Made by a program: the position numbers and the translations under genes. Positions 1 to 7,831 of a stretch of 64,000 nucleotides of DNA are shown here, in pieces (position 1 is the first letter of the stretch; each line of letters starts with the position of its first letter). The notes below the pieces were generated by a model. It was not told the DNA's origin. It ran no database searches and saw only the letters and a program-made list of their open reading frames with translations. Location of the stretch: the NCBI GenBank assembly GCA_937873495.1, contig CALMXZ010000015.1, positions 112,505-176,504 on the forward strand, read 5' to 3'. Source of the stretch: an uncultured Trueperaceae bacterium. Its GTDB lineage: Bacteria > Deinococcota > Deinococci > Deinococcales > Trueperaceae.

Positions 1-4
1 GCGC

Positions 5-640
5 GTGGCGGCGCCACGCACCGCCCTGGTCGTCGTCGACATGCAGAACGACTTCTGCAGCGCCGGCGGGATGATGGACCGCCTGGGCACCGACGTCGGA
101 CTCGTGCAGGCCACCGTGCCCGTCCTCGCAGGGCTGCTCGCGGCCGCGCGGGCGGCCGGGGTGCTCGTCGTCTACCTGCAGAACCGCACCCGCTCCGACG
201 GGCGCTACAGCGCCCCGGCCGACCTCCTGCGCAAGTACCTGACGTACGCGGACGAGGACGACCTCCTCATCACCCTGGAAGGGTCCTGGGGCGAGCAAGT
301 CATAGCGGAACTCGAACCGGAGCAGGGTGATGTCGTCATCGTCAAGCACCGTCCGGACGGCTTCGAGCGCACGCAGTTGGGCGTAGTGCTGCGGAGCAGC
401 GGGATCGAGAGCGTGGTCATAACCGGGACCTCGACGTTCGCCTGCGTCGAGAGCACAGCGCGCCGGGCATTGATGGAGGACTACTACGTGACAGTCGTCG
501 AGGACTGCGTGGCTGCCACGGACAGCGACCTTCAGGCCGCGTCGCTGACAGTCATGCGCGCGTTCTTCGGCACGGAGTGTGTTGTTTCCGCACTGGCGCT
601 TGTAGAGGTGTGGGCGGTGGGGAAGGTCGGGGGAGACTGA
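5..640 (+). CDS. Isochorismatase-family cysteine hydrolase
   Basis: A cytoplasmic amidohydrolase of the isochorismatase fold; relatives hydrolyse amides such as biuret, nicotinamide or ureidoacrylate, or isochorismate, and the substrate here cannot be read from sequence. The catalytic triad is visible: Asp in VVVDMQNDF near residue 12, Lys in VIVKHRPDGF near residue 115, and Cys in TSTFACVEST near residue 147. Length (211 residues) is normal for the family. The start is a GTG at base 5, so the true start could lie just left of the window. A strong hairpin follows the stop, so the gene ends its transcript there. The next genes are on the other strand. Confidence 0.88.
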   Translation: MAAPRTALVVVDMQNDFCSAGGMMDRLGTDVGLVQATVPVLAGLLAAARAAGVLVVYLQNRTRSDGRYSAPADLLRKYLTYADEDDLLITLEGSWGEQVIAELEPEQGDVVIVKHRPDGFERTQLGVVLRSSGIESVVITGTSTFACVESTARRALMEDYYVTVVEDCVAATDSDLQAASLTVMRAFFGTECVVSALALVEVWAVGKVGGD

Positions 641-658
641 GACTCCCTGCCTAAGAGA

Positions 659-691
659 AGCGGGTGGCCGTGAACTCCACGGCCACCCGTT
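659..691. terminator. Bidirectional hairpin terminator
   Basis: Perfect 12-bp stem CGGGTGGCCGTG (661-672) with CACGGCCACCCG (678-689), 5-base loop AACTC, extended by G-T and A-T pairs. It lies between two convergent genes and is followed by TTCGTCT on the plus strand, so it probably stops transcription from both sides. Confidence 0.8.
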
Positions 692-729
692 CGTCTGGAT
701 GGGTCTATCTCAGAGTCCGGTCGCCCGCC

Positions 730-1566
730 TCAGGGGCTCCCCAACCTCGCGAGGTCGGTCTCGGAAGCGATGTAGCCGAAGGCGTCCTTGGCGCCGCTCG
801 CCGTGACGAGCTTGAACGTCTCGATGGCCCGGTCCTTGTCCCCCTGGTAGAAGTACCAGTTGCCGACCCCGTAGCCCTGGGTCGCCACGGCCGTCTTGTC
901 CGGGTTGTTCGGGTCGATCAGGTCTGCGGGCTGCAGCTCGCCTTTGTACATCCGCCACCGGCGGTAGTAGTAGGACTCCAGGAACGCCCCGTCACCGAGC
1001 TCCAGTTCACTGAGGCTAGCCTTCGCCTCGTCGTGCCGGCCCAGCCTTCTCAAAGCCATGTACTTCCAGTCGCTCGCGGCGACCTTGATCTCTTCGTCAA
1101 CGGCGACATCAATGGTGTCGCGGTAGCTGGCGATGGCCTTCTCGAAGTCGCCCAGCAGGTAATGGGAGAGTGCGAGATGGTAGTGGATGCTCGCCAGTAG
1201 CGAGGCCTTGTACAGGTGGCGGGTCCTCGCCGTGGTCTCCTCGTTGACTGGCACGCGGTTGTACTCGAGCTCGTCGGCCTTGCCTAGGATGACCCGGTAG
1301 AAGTCGTCCTTGATCTGCGGGCCGTAGAACTCATGCTCGTCCTGCCAGCCCTGGGTGATCTTGGCGGCCTTGCTCAGGTCGCGCCTAGCGTCTTCGAACC
1401 TGCGCACGGAGATGTAGCGATGGCCGCGGTAGCGCAGCAGCCTTGGCTCGTCGGGGTAGTGCTCAAGGCCCTCGGTGAACAGCGTGACGGCGTCGTTGGG
1501 CTGTCCGAGCTGACCCGCGAGCCTGCCTGCCATGATGTACCTGTCTAGTAGTTCCATCTCCCTCAC
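730..1566 (-). CDS. TPR-like repeat protein, downstream paralogue
   Basis: A 278-residue helical-repeat protein without a signal peptide. The N-terminal part (GQPNDAVTLFTEGLEHYPDE then PRLLRYRGHRYI) matches tetratricopeptide-type repeats, and the same segment recurs in the gene immediately upstream, so the two are tandem paralogues. The GTG start at 1566 overlaps the upstream stop in a GTGA, which indicates translational coupling. It is the last gene of the transporter operon. Function is unknown; a scaffold or substrate-sensing role is only inference. The protein contains a long C-terminal region with further repeat-like helices ending at a convergent terminator. Confidence 0.75.
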   Translation of the reverse strand: MREMELLDRYIMAGRLAGQLGQPNDAVTLFTEGLEHYPDEPRLLRYRGHRYISVRRFEDARRDLSKAAKITQGWQDEHEFYGPQIKDDFYRVILGKADELEYNRVPVNEETTARTRHLYKASLLASIHYHLALSHYLLGDFEKAIASYRDTIDVAVDEEIKVAASDWKYMALRRLGRHDEAKASLSELELGDGAFLESYYYRRWRMYKGELQPADLIDPNNPDKTAVATQGYGVGNWYFYQGDKDRAIETFKLVTASGAKDAFGYIASETDLARLGSP

Positions 1567-2414
1567 CTTTCCTGACCGAGCTCGCCGGCGAGTTTGCCCT
1601 GGTCGCGTTCCGTGACCAGGTACGCGAACGAGTACCGGTCGCCTTCCGCAAGTAGCCTCTTGAAGCTGTCCATCGCCTCAGCCGTTCGACCGGCGTTGAG
1701 GTGCCATTGGCCGATCGCGAACTCCGCCGTAACGCTCGCCAGCGGCTTCGCAGACGCCACGGCGCGCAGCTGCTCCGGGCTCATCTGACCCTTGTAGAGC
1801 CGAAGCCGGTTGATGTACAGGGGCGTTCCCTCGTTGACCACGAACCGGTCGGTGTCTACGCCGTCTAGGAGGGTCTGCGCTTCCTCCCGACGACCGAGCC
1901 GCAGCAGCGTCATGTAGGTCCAGTCGATGACGGCCGTCCTGGCGTCGTCATCGATGCTCACTTCGCCGGCGCGCCCGTAGTAGTGGAGCGCCGAGTCGTA
2001 GTCCTCCACCAGGAAGTGCGCCAGCGCCAGGTGGTAGTAGATGCTGAAGTTGAGCGTGGACTTGAACATGTTCTGCGTGGCCGCGATGGTCTCGGGCGTG
2101 ACCTTGAGCTGGGGGTTCCGCCGGGGGTCGCCGAGGAGTGCCCACTCGATGTCCTGGGCAGTCTCAGCGCTGAAGTAGTCGATCTGGTCGGGCTGACCCT
2201 CGATGAGGTGCGCCCCCGCCGTCAAGTCGGCCAGGCCTTCCTGGTAGTTCCTGCAGTTGAGGTTGCGGTGCCCGCGGAGCCGGTAGAGGCGTGGCTCGTC
2301 GGGATAGTGCTTCAGCCCCTCCGTGTAGATGGCGATGGCCTTGTCGTGCTGCATCAGAAGGCTGCGGAACTGTCCGGCGAGCAAGTAGCCTTCCAACGTG
2401 GCGGCTTGAGTCAT
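1563..2414 (-). CDS. TPR-like repeat protein, upstream paralogue
   Basis: About 283 residues beginning MTQAATLEGYLLAGQF. The repeat HDKAIAIYTEGLKHYPDEPR is close to that of the following gene, showing tandem duplication. An ATG at 2414 is chosen because AAGGAG lies a few bases upstream; a longer reading from 2468 would overlap the permease gene. It follows the permease genes and precedes its paralogue with a 4-base overlap. In many dipeptide-transport operons this position holds the two ATPase genes (dppD/dppF); here two repeat proteins occupy it instead. Soluble, no signal peptide; function unknown. Confidence 0.75.
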   Translation of the reverse strand: MTQAATLEGYLLAGQFRSLLMQHDKAIAIYTEGLKHYPDEPRLYRLRGHRNLNCRNYQEGLADLTAGAHLIEGQPDQIDYFSAETAQDIEWALLGDPRRNPQLKVTPETIAATQNMFKSTLNFSIYYHLALAHFLVEDYDSALHYYGRAGEVSIDDDARTAVIDWTYMTLLRLGRREEAQTLLDGVDTDRFVVNEGTPLYINRLRLYKGQMSPEQLRAVASAKPLASVTAEFAIGQWHLNAGRTAEAMDSFKRLLAEGDRYSFAYLVTERDQGKLAGELGQER

Positions 2415-2439
2415 CTGTACGATCTCCTTGGTGAGCGTG

Positions 2440-3285
2440 CTATCGACGGGTCCGTGGGTCGGTGGCATCGCGGATGCCGTCTCCCACGAGGTTGACGCCG
2501 AAGACAGTCAGTAGGATGAAGATGCCTGGGATCGTCGTGGGCCACCACGCAAACAGGAGGTAACTTCGGCCCTGATTGAGTGTCATGCCCCAAGTCGGGA
2601 TGTCCGGGCTGATGCCCAGACCTAGGAACGAGAGAGTGGATTCGGCGAGCATCGCCGCCCCGATCTCGAAGCACGCGATGACCACCAGGCTGCTGCTGAT
2701 GTTGGGCAGGATGTGACGGCCCATGATGGCCAACGGCTTGGCGGCGAGCGCCTGGGCGGCCTCGACGAACTCGGTGCCCTTCAGGGCTCGAGCCCTCACG
2801 CGCGCCACGCGGGCGTAAGGCACCCAACTCGTCAACGCGAGGACCATGATCAGGTTCCAGAGACCCGGCTTGAGCACCGCCATGACGGCCAGCGCAAGCA
2901 GCAGGAAGGGGAAGGCAAGGAACGTGTCGACGATCCTCATCAGGAGGTTGTCCAGCCACCCACCGAAGTAGCCCGCCAGGACCCCCACGAGGGTGCCGAG
3001 CAGGCCGCTGATCACGACGACGGCCACGCCGATCAGCAGCGAGACCCTGGCCCCGTAGATGACGCGGCTGAGCATGTCTCTGCCCAGCGCGTCGGTACCG
3101 AGCAGGTGTCCGGCGTCGCCGCCTTGCCAGACGGGTGGACGCAAGCGTAGCGAGAGGACCTGCTCGTTCGGGTCGTGGGGAGCGATCCACTGGGCGCCGA
3201 TGGCGAACGCGATGGCGGGCGCCAGGAAGATCACGCCGGCGATGAACAGGGGGCTGCGCACCAGCTTGGCGAGGACGTTACTCAT
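2440..3285 (-). CDS. ABC transporter permease, DppC type
   Basis: Inner-membrane permease of the peptide/nickel (PepT) class, 281 residues, with an N-terminal transmembrane helix followed by the extracytoplasmic segment typical of DppC/OppC (GTDALGRDMLSRVIYGAR). The cytoplasmic EAA-type loop is recognisable around VRARALKGTEFVEAAQALAA, the contact site for the ATPase. The gene overlaps the DppB-type gene upstream by 8 bases, so both are co-translated. It pairs with the solute-binding protein encoded upstream. No ATPase gene is present in the operon as seen here, so a shared ATPase elsewhere in the genome is inferred. Confidence 0.92.
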   Translation of the reverse strand: MSNVLAKLVRSPLFIAGVIFLAPAIAFAIGAQWIAPHDPNEQVLSLRLRPPVWQGGDAGHLLGTDALGRDMLSRVIYGARVSLLIGVAVVVISGLLGTLVGVLAGYFGGWLDNLLMRIVDTFLAFPFLLLALAVMAVLKPGLWNLIMVLALTSWVPYARVARVRARALKGTEFVEAAQALAAKPLAIMGRHILPNISSSLVVIACFEIGAAMLAESTLSFLGLGISPDIPTWGMTLNQGRSYLLFAWWPTTIPGIFILLTVFGVNLVGDGIRDATDPRTRR

Positions 3286-4195
3286 AGACGATCCTCGGGT
3301 CCAGGGTCGCGCATACTACGTCGACCACGAGGTTCGTGAGGATGAAGATGACCGCGAGGATGAACGTGGCTGCCTGCACGACCGGGTAGTCGCGGCGTTC
3401 GATCGATTGGAGTATCAGGCGTCCGACCCCCGGCCAGGCGAAGACGCTTTCAGTGACTATCGCGCCGCCGAGGAGCGCCCCGAGCTGAAGGCCCAAGACC
3501 GTGATGACGGGCGTAAGCGCGTTCTTCAGCGCGTGGCGGATGAATACGATGGTGTTGCTGACGCCCTTCGCGCGGGCCGTCCTGACGTAGTCCGCGTTCA
3601 GGACGTCGAGCAGGTCGTTCCGCACGAGCCTCGCGATCATCGCCAGCATCCCGGTTGCCAGGGTGATGGCAGGCAGGATCAGGTGTGCCGGGGTGCCGCT
3701 CCCACTAATCGGCAGCAGCCTGAGTTGGACGCCGAACAGGATGATGAGCATGAGGCCGAGCCAGAAGTTCGGGATGCTCATTCCGAACAGGACGCTGGCG
3801 GAGAGCGCGACGTCCGCGAACTTCCCGCGCCAGAGCGCGCCGAAGAGGCCAGCTGGAAGGCCGATGAGTATCGCGATGACGAGCGCCACGAGGCTCAGTT
3901 GAAGCGTTGCGGGTAGCCTCTGCACGACGAGGTTGAGCGCCGGGCGGTCCGAGTAGAACGACACGCCGAAGTCGAACCGGGCGATCCTGCCTATGTAGCG
4001 GAGGAACTGCACGGCTACGGGCTGGTCGAGCCCAAGGACTGCTTCCACACGGGCGATGTCTTCCGGCGTGGCCTCTGGTGGCACCAGGAGAACGGCGGGG
4101 TTGCCGATCGTGTAGGTCAGGAAGAACACGATCAGCATCACGCCCAACAGTGTCGGTGCCACGACCAAGAGTCTTCTGCCTACGTACTTGAACAT
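3278..4195 (-). CDS. ABC transporter permease, DppB type
   Basis: Inner-membrane permease, about 305 residues, starting MFKYVGRRLLVVAPTLLGV, the standard DppB/OppB beginning. It shows LGLDQPVAVQFLRYI and the EAA loop YVRTARAKGVSNTIVFIRHA typical of the family. The ATG at 4195 is preferred over an upstream alternative at 4225 because family members start at MFKY. It lies downstream of the solute-binding protein gene across a 61-base gap containing a perfect hairpin, and overlaps the DppC-type gene. Together they would form the heterodimeric channel for peptides or other small solutes; the substrate is not predictable. Confidence 0.92.
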   Translation of the reverse strand: MFKYVGRRLLVVAPTLLGVMLIVFFLTYTIGNPAVLLVPPEATPEDIARVEAVLGLDQPVAVQFLRYIGRIARFDFGVSFYSDRPALNLVVQRLPATLQLSLVALVIAILIGLPAGLFGALWRGKFADVALSASVLFGMSIPNFWLGLMLIILFGVQLRLLPISGSGTPAHLILPAITLATGMLAMIARLVRNDLLDVLNADYVRTARAKGVSNTIVFIRHALKNALTPVITVLGLQLGALLGGAIVTESVFAWPGVGRLILQSIERRDYPVVQAATFILAVIFILTNLVVDVVCATLDPRIVYE

Positions 4196-4208
4196 GCGTT
4201 CACCCGGA

Positions 4209-4248
4209 GTTGAGTTGCATGCCAACCTAAGTCGGCATGCAACTCAAC
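4209..4248 (-). promoter_or_regulatory. Intra-operon 15-bp perfect hairpin
   Basis: GTTGAGTTGCATGCC (4209-4223) and its exact complement GGCATGCAACTCAAC (4234-4248) flank a 10-base loop. It lies in the gap between the solute-binding protein gene and the permease genes. Such hairpins stabilise the upstream mRNA or partly terminate, giving more binding protein than permease; that role is inferred. Confidence 0.7.
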
Positions 4249-4256
4249 CGCGGTGC

Positions 4257-5759
4257 TCAGTCGCGGAACTTCGTCTGGGCGAAGTAGAGGCGACCGTCCA
4301 CCCTCGGCTGCCAATCCAACCGGTCGCTGACGCCGTACAGCGTCTGCAGGTTGTACAGGGGCAGGTGGATGGCTTCTTCCTTGATGATCACTTGGAGGTC
4401 CCGGTAGATCTGGGCACGCTCCTCATTGTCGAGGTTATAGCGAGCCCGGTGCAGCATGTCGTCGATCTCGGGGTAGCTCACGTACGAAGCGCTTCCGCCC
4501 GTGCTGAAGAATCCGTACAGGATGCTGTCCGGGTCGTTGTACCAGGTCTTCCACTGCCACCTGAACGCGGGGTTGACCGTGTCGTCACCGTAGACGCGCT
4601 GGATGGCGATGCCGTACTCGAGGCTGTTCAGGTGCAGTTTGATGCCCACGCCCTCGAGCTGTCGAGCGATGGCCTGGAGGACTTCCGTGTTGTAAAGCTC
4701 GCCGATCGACGGAGTGAAGTCGAACTCAATGGCGACGCCGTCCGGGTAGCCGGCTTCCGCCAGGAGCTCCCTCGCGCGCTCCGGATCGTACGGGTAGCGC
4801 GTCACGTCGGGGTTGTAGCCCAAGGCGATGGGGAGGACGACGGTCGCGAGCGGCGTGGCGTACCCGCTAAGCACGTTGTCGATGATGGTGTCGATGTCGA
4901 CGCCGTAGTTGATCGCCTGGCGAACGCGCTTGTCCTGAAGGGGCGACTCGACGTCCTGTCGGAAGACGATCGTATGGCTGATGGCGCTGCCGGTCTGGAC
5001 GACGTGCGCGACATCGCTCCGGTTGACGAGGTCGATCAGCTCGGGCGTGACGTTCTCGATGAAGTCGACGCCACCCGAGATGAGTTCGGCAAGCTGTACC
5101 GACCGGTCGGGGATGATGCGGAAGGTCAGGCTGGTCGCCTCGGGGGCCCCGTTCCAGTGATCCGGGTTCGCTTCCAGCCGGATGTACTCGCCCGGCACAT
5201 CCTCGACGAACTTGAAGGGCCCCGTGCCGATCGGATGGCGGTTGAACTCGGTGCTGTCGTTGTCCGGGTCCTGCTCCATGCTCGCGGGGCCGATCAGGAA
5301 GCCCGTGGCCTTGCTCGGAAGGAGGGGGTCGGTGTCGACAGTGGTTATGTCGATGGTGTAGTCGTCGACCACTGTCGCCCCGGTCACGGTGCTGCCGAGG
5401 CTCGCGCGCGTCTGATGCGGCGTGATCAAGCGGTCGATATTGAGCTTCACCACGTTCGCGTCCAGCGATTCGCCGTTGTGGAACTTGACGCCCTGCCTGA
5501 TGGTGAAGCGCCACGTGTTGTTGTTGACGAGCTCCCACGACTCGGCGAGGCTCGGTCTCAGCGTGCCGTCCGGATCGAGGCGCGTGAGGCCGTCGAACAT
5601 GGCCATCATGATGTGCGCGGAACCGCTCAACCCGCGTTGAGGGTCGTAGTGCTCGCCATTGGTGTCTGCTCCGATGACGATATCCTTCTGCGCTAGACCG
5701 AGCCCGGTGATCAGCAGGAGCAGAATCGAGAGGGCGAGTTTCCCGGGTGAAATCCTCAT
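4257..5759 (-). CDS. Extracellular solute-binding protein, family 5
   Basis: Secreted substrate-binding component of a peptide/nickel-type ABC transporter, 500 residues. The N-terminus is a signal peptide (MRISPGKLALSILLLLITGL followed by GLAQ) with no lipobox cysteine. Family hallmarks include IVIGADTNGEHYDPQRG, LAESWELVNNNTWRFTIRQG, VKFHNGESLDANVVKLNIDR and YDPERARELLAEAGYPDG. It heads a minus-strand operon with two permeases and two TPR-like proteins, divergent from a GntR regulator that probably controls it. Ligand could be an oligopeptide or a sugar/opine-like solute; sequence alone does not decide. Confidence 0.93.
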   Translation of the reverse strand: MRISPGKLALSILLLLITGLGLAQKDIVIGADTNGEHYDPQRGLSGSAHIMMAMFDGLTRLDPDGTLRPSLAESWELVNNNTWRFTIRQGVKFHNGESLDANVVKLNIDRLITPHQTRASLGSTVTGATVVDDYTIDITTVDTDPLLPSKATGFLIGPASMEQDPDNDSTEFNRHPIGTGPFKFVEDVPGEYIRLEANPDHWNGAPEATSLTFRIIPDRSVQLAELISGGVDFIENVTPELIDLVNRSDVAHVVQTGSAISHTIVFRQDVESPLQDKRVRQAINYGVDIDTIIDNVLSGYATPLATVVLPIALGYNPDVTRYPYDPERARELLAEAGYPDGVAIEFDFTPSIGELYNTEVLQAIARQLEGVGIKLHLNSLEYGIAIQRVYGDDTVNPAFRWQWKTWYNDPDSILYGFFSTGGSASYVSYPEIDDMLHRARYNLDNEERAQIYRDLQVIIKEEAIHLPLYNLQTLYGVSDRLDWQPRVDGRLYFAQTKFRD

Positions 5760-6083
5760 AGCAGGTCCGACTCCAATTCTTGACAGCGGTGCAGACGTCC
5801 CATGCGACGCTGCCCGCGTGGTTTCCGCCCAGTGCTTGATCCTCGGGCGGCCAGGGTCACTGTGAACCGTCGCTCCTTAGAAGACGAGGATTTTACGAGC
5901 GGGCGACGGGGTCGAACAGATGCTGTCCTATGAGGGAGAATGTACCCAAGGACAGCTGGGGCCGGGCCCTGTCTCGTCGTAATAGCACACTGTAACACGA
6001 GGTGCTATGCTGGGCAACTAGCTGCGACGCGACGTGCAGCGAGCGCCGATACCGCTGTTGAATCGGTGTAGCTTGGAGTGCTT
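5760..6083. promoter_or_regulatory. Divergent regulatory region with candidate operator
   Basis: A 324-base gene-free stretch between the binding-protein gene and the GntR gene. It contains an inverted repeat ATAGCAC (5982-5988) and GTGCTAT (6002-6008), whose centres are 20 bases, two helical turns, apart, a layout suited to a dimeric GntR protein. The 9-mer TAATAGCAC (5980-5988) occurs again at 7793-7801, just upstream of the DUF3604 gene, suggesting shared control. Assignment to the GntR protein is inference. Confidence 0.5.
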
Positions 6084-7106
6084 GTGAGCGAGGAACCCAG
6101 GGACGCTTGGCCGTGGCTACCGGAGATCGTCATCGATCGCAACGACGTGGCCCCGCCCGTCGAGCAGATAGCCAACGCTATTCGTAGCAAGATCGCGACC
6201 GGTCGCATCCTGCCGAACGACGTCCTTCCCTCGGTGAGAACTCTGGCCAGCAGCGTCGGAACCACTCCCACTACGGCGTCAAGGACCTACCAGTTGTTGC
6301 AGCGTGAAGGGTTGCTTACGACCGTGGCGGGTGTTGGAACAGTAGCGGTCGAGGTCGAGAACCTTCAACAGTCCGCGCGAGCGGGCATGCTCAACGCCGC
6401 CGGGCAGGTTCTCGACCATGCCATGAACTCTCTAGCTTCGCTTGGGCTCGACGAAGCGGACCTCGACCACCTCTTGCGAGAGAGGGGGCACCGCTTGGCC
6501 AATCAGACGGCGAGCCTCGTGTTCGTCGCGCGCGCGCATACCAACATGGACCTCTACCAGAAACAGCTGCGAGAGATGGCGACCGGCCTCCCTGTCAAGG
6601 TCCGATGCCTTGCCCTGGAGGCGTTGGAAGCCCAAGAGCCGGAGGCGTTGGCCGCGATCGAGGCCGCCACCGTGGTCACCTCCGTAATCACCTACAAGCG
6701 GATACTTGCTCCGTTGATCCCTAACCCCGAGCAAGTCCACTACATCATCACCGAGGTGATCATGGACGGGGCAGACGCGCTCCTAGCCCTGTCGCCCGAC
6801 GCGTCCGTGGCGCTCGTCGCGTCCGGGACCTTCCGCACCGTCGGCCTCGGGATCATGCACACGTACTGCCCTTCGGATCGGATCCTCATGCTCACGGAGC
6901 TCGATGCCGACTCGTTGCGCTCGATCCCTGCCGACGCCGTCGTGGTGCACACGTACCGGCACAAGCGAACCGTCGACGAGGTGCTGCCTGAGCACCGGCG
7001 CATCTGCCTCGACTTCGAGCTTCGGAGCGATTCGTTGCAGCGGTTGCGGACGTACCTCGTTGAGTGTCTGAACGCCGGGAACGCGAAGGTGGTGCCGACG
7101 GCCTGA
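6084..7106 (+). CDS. GntR-family transcriptional regulator
   Basis: DNA-binding regulator of about 340 residues. The N-terminal winged helix is clear: PPVEQIANAIRSKIATGRIL then LPSVRTLASSVGTTPTTASR and TYQLLQREGLL, the canonical GntR helix-turn-helix. The C-terminal ~260 residues are an effector domain I do not recognise as FCD, UTRA or aminotransferase type; it contains LALSPDASVALVASGTFRTV, reminiscent of a periplasmic-binding-like or ligand-sensing fold. The GTG at 6084 is chosen because GGAG at 6075-6078 lies 5 bases upstream; a GTG at 6078 is the alternative. It is divergent from the transporter operon, its likely target. Confidence 0.88.
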   Translation: MSEEPRDAWPWLPEIVIDRNDVAPPVEQIANAIRSKIATGRILPNDVLPSVRTLASSVGTTPTTASRTYQLLQREGLLTTVAGVGTVAVEVENLQQSARAGMLNAAGQVLDHAMNSLASLGLDEADLDHLLRERGHRLANQTASLVFVARAHTNMDLYQKQLREMATGLPVKVRCLALEALEAQEPEALAAIEAATVVTSVITYKRILAPLIPNPEQVHYIITEVIMDGADALLALSPDASVALVASGTFRTVGLGIMHTYCPSDRILMLTELDADSLRSIPADAVVVHTYRHKRTVDEVLPEHRRICLDFELRSDSLQRLRTYLVECLNAGNAKVVPTA

Positions 7107-7155
7107 AGGGTCGCCAGCGGCTAGCGCTGCTTCGGTGGGAGTGAGGCTGTAGCGC

Positions 7156-7536
7156 TCACGACCGCCGCTCGACCTCCTCGACGCTGAAGAACGTCATCGG
7201 CATAACAGGCACATTGGAGATGAGTTTGTCCGTCTCGGGGTGGAAGATATCGACATCGAGCCTGCAACCGATGGCAGCGACGTAGCGCGCGAGGACGTCG
7301 AGAGTCATGCGCACGCCCTTGGTTGACTCGATCTGCCTCACCCGCGACAGCTTGATGCCCATGGCCTCGGCGATGTCGGCCTGAGTGAGACTGCGAGCTT
7401 TGCGGGCCTTCTTCAGCGCCGCGCCGATGTCGGCGTTGAACTCGGTCCAGAGGTATTCAGCGATCTCGGGACCGAAGGTGTCGAGTTCGACGACTTCGTA
7501 AAGGTCCGGGTCGAGGGCTCTCTGGTCGGTTTCCAT
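7156..7536 (-). CDS. XRE-family helix-turn-helix protein
   Basis: 126 residues with a central Cro/C1-type helix-turn-helix (IGAALKKARKARSLTQADIA then EAMGIKLSRVRQIES, about residues 37-72). Such small proteins act as stand-alone repressors or as antitoxins of HigBA-type pairs. No toxin-sized open frame adjoins it, so it is either an orphan antitoxin or a plain regulator. The ATG is preceded by TAGTAT six bases upstream, indicating a leaderless transcript. Confidence 0.82.
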   Translation of the reverse strand: METDQRALDPDLYEVVELDTFGPEIAEYLWTEFNADIGAALKKARKARSLTQADIAEAMGIKLSRVRQIESTKGVRMTLDVLARYVAAIGCRLDVDIFHPETDKLISNVPVMPMTFFSVEEVERRS

Positions 7537-7542
7537 GGGCCG

Positions 7543-7548
7543 ATACTA
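7543..7548 (-). promoter_or_regulatory. Leaderless -10 element (XRE gene)
   Basis: On the minus strand TAGTAT ends six bases before the ATG of the XRE gene, so transcription would start at or next to the start codon. Confidence 0.5.
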
Positions 7549-7792
7549 GGATGTCCGAGTGCCCGGTTGGTCAGCTCCGGCGAAGTGTGAAGGCGGGGTC
7601 TGGGGGTGAGTGAACAGAACACTGGGTCTCGCAGAGGCCCGTTCGTCCCAGCACCTGCTTTGGACGACACGATGCGAAGGCTCCGGCGGAAGATGGCACC
7701 CGTTCAAGCATGAACCTATTCCCACGCCTGCTGGTTCGGTTTGTTGGAGACTGGGAGTAATCGTCTACCGGCCGCCATAGGCCGCTGGGCCC

Positions 7793-7801
7793 TAATAGCA
7801 C
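7793..7801. promoter_or_regulatory. Shared 9-mer TAATAGCAC
   Basis: Exact copy of the 9-mer found in the divergent GntR/transporter promoter region (5980-5988), here 30 bases upstream of the DUF3604 start. It may be a half-operator; no matching second half is seen at the same spacing. Confidence 0.35.
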
Positions 7802-7831
7802 CTCATTCTGCGAGCGAGAACTGCACTGACC

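Noticed and set aside
4188..5696. A 502-codon plus-strand open frame opposite the solute-binding protein gene
   Set aside because: It mirrors a strongly supported family 5 binding protein and its translation has no family features; GC-rich codon use leaves antisense frames open.
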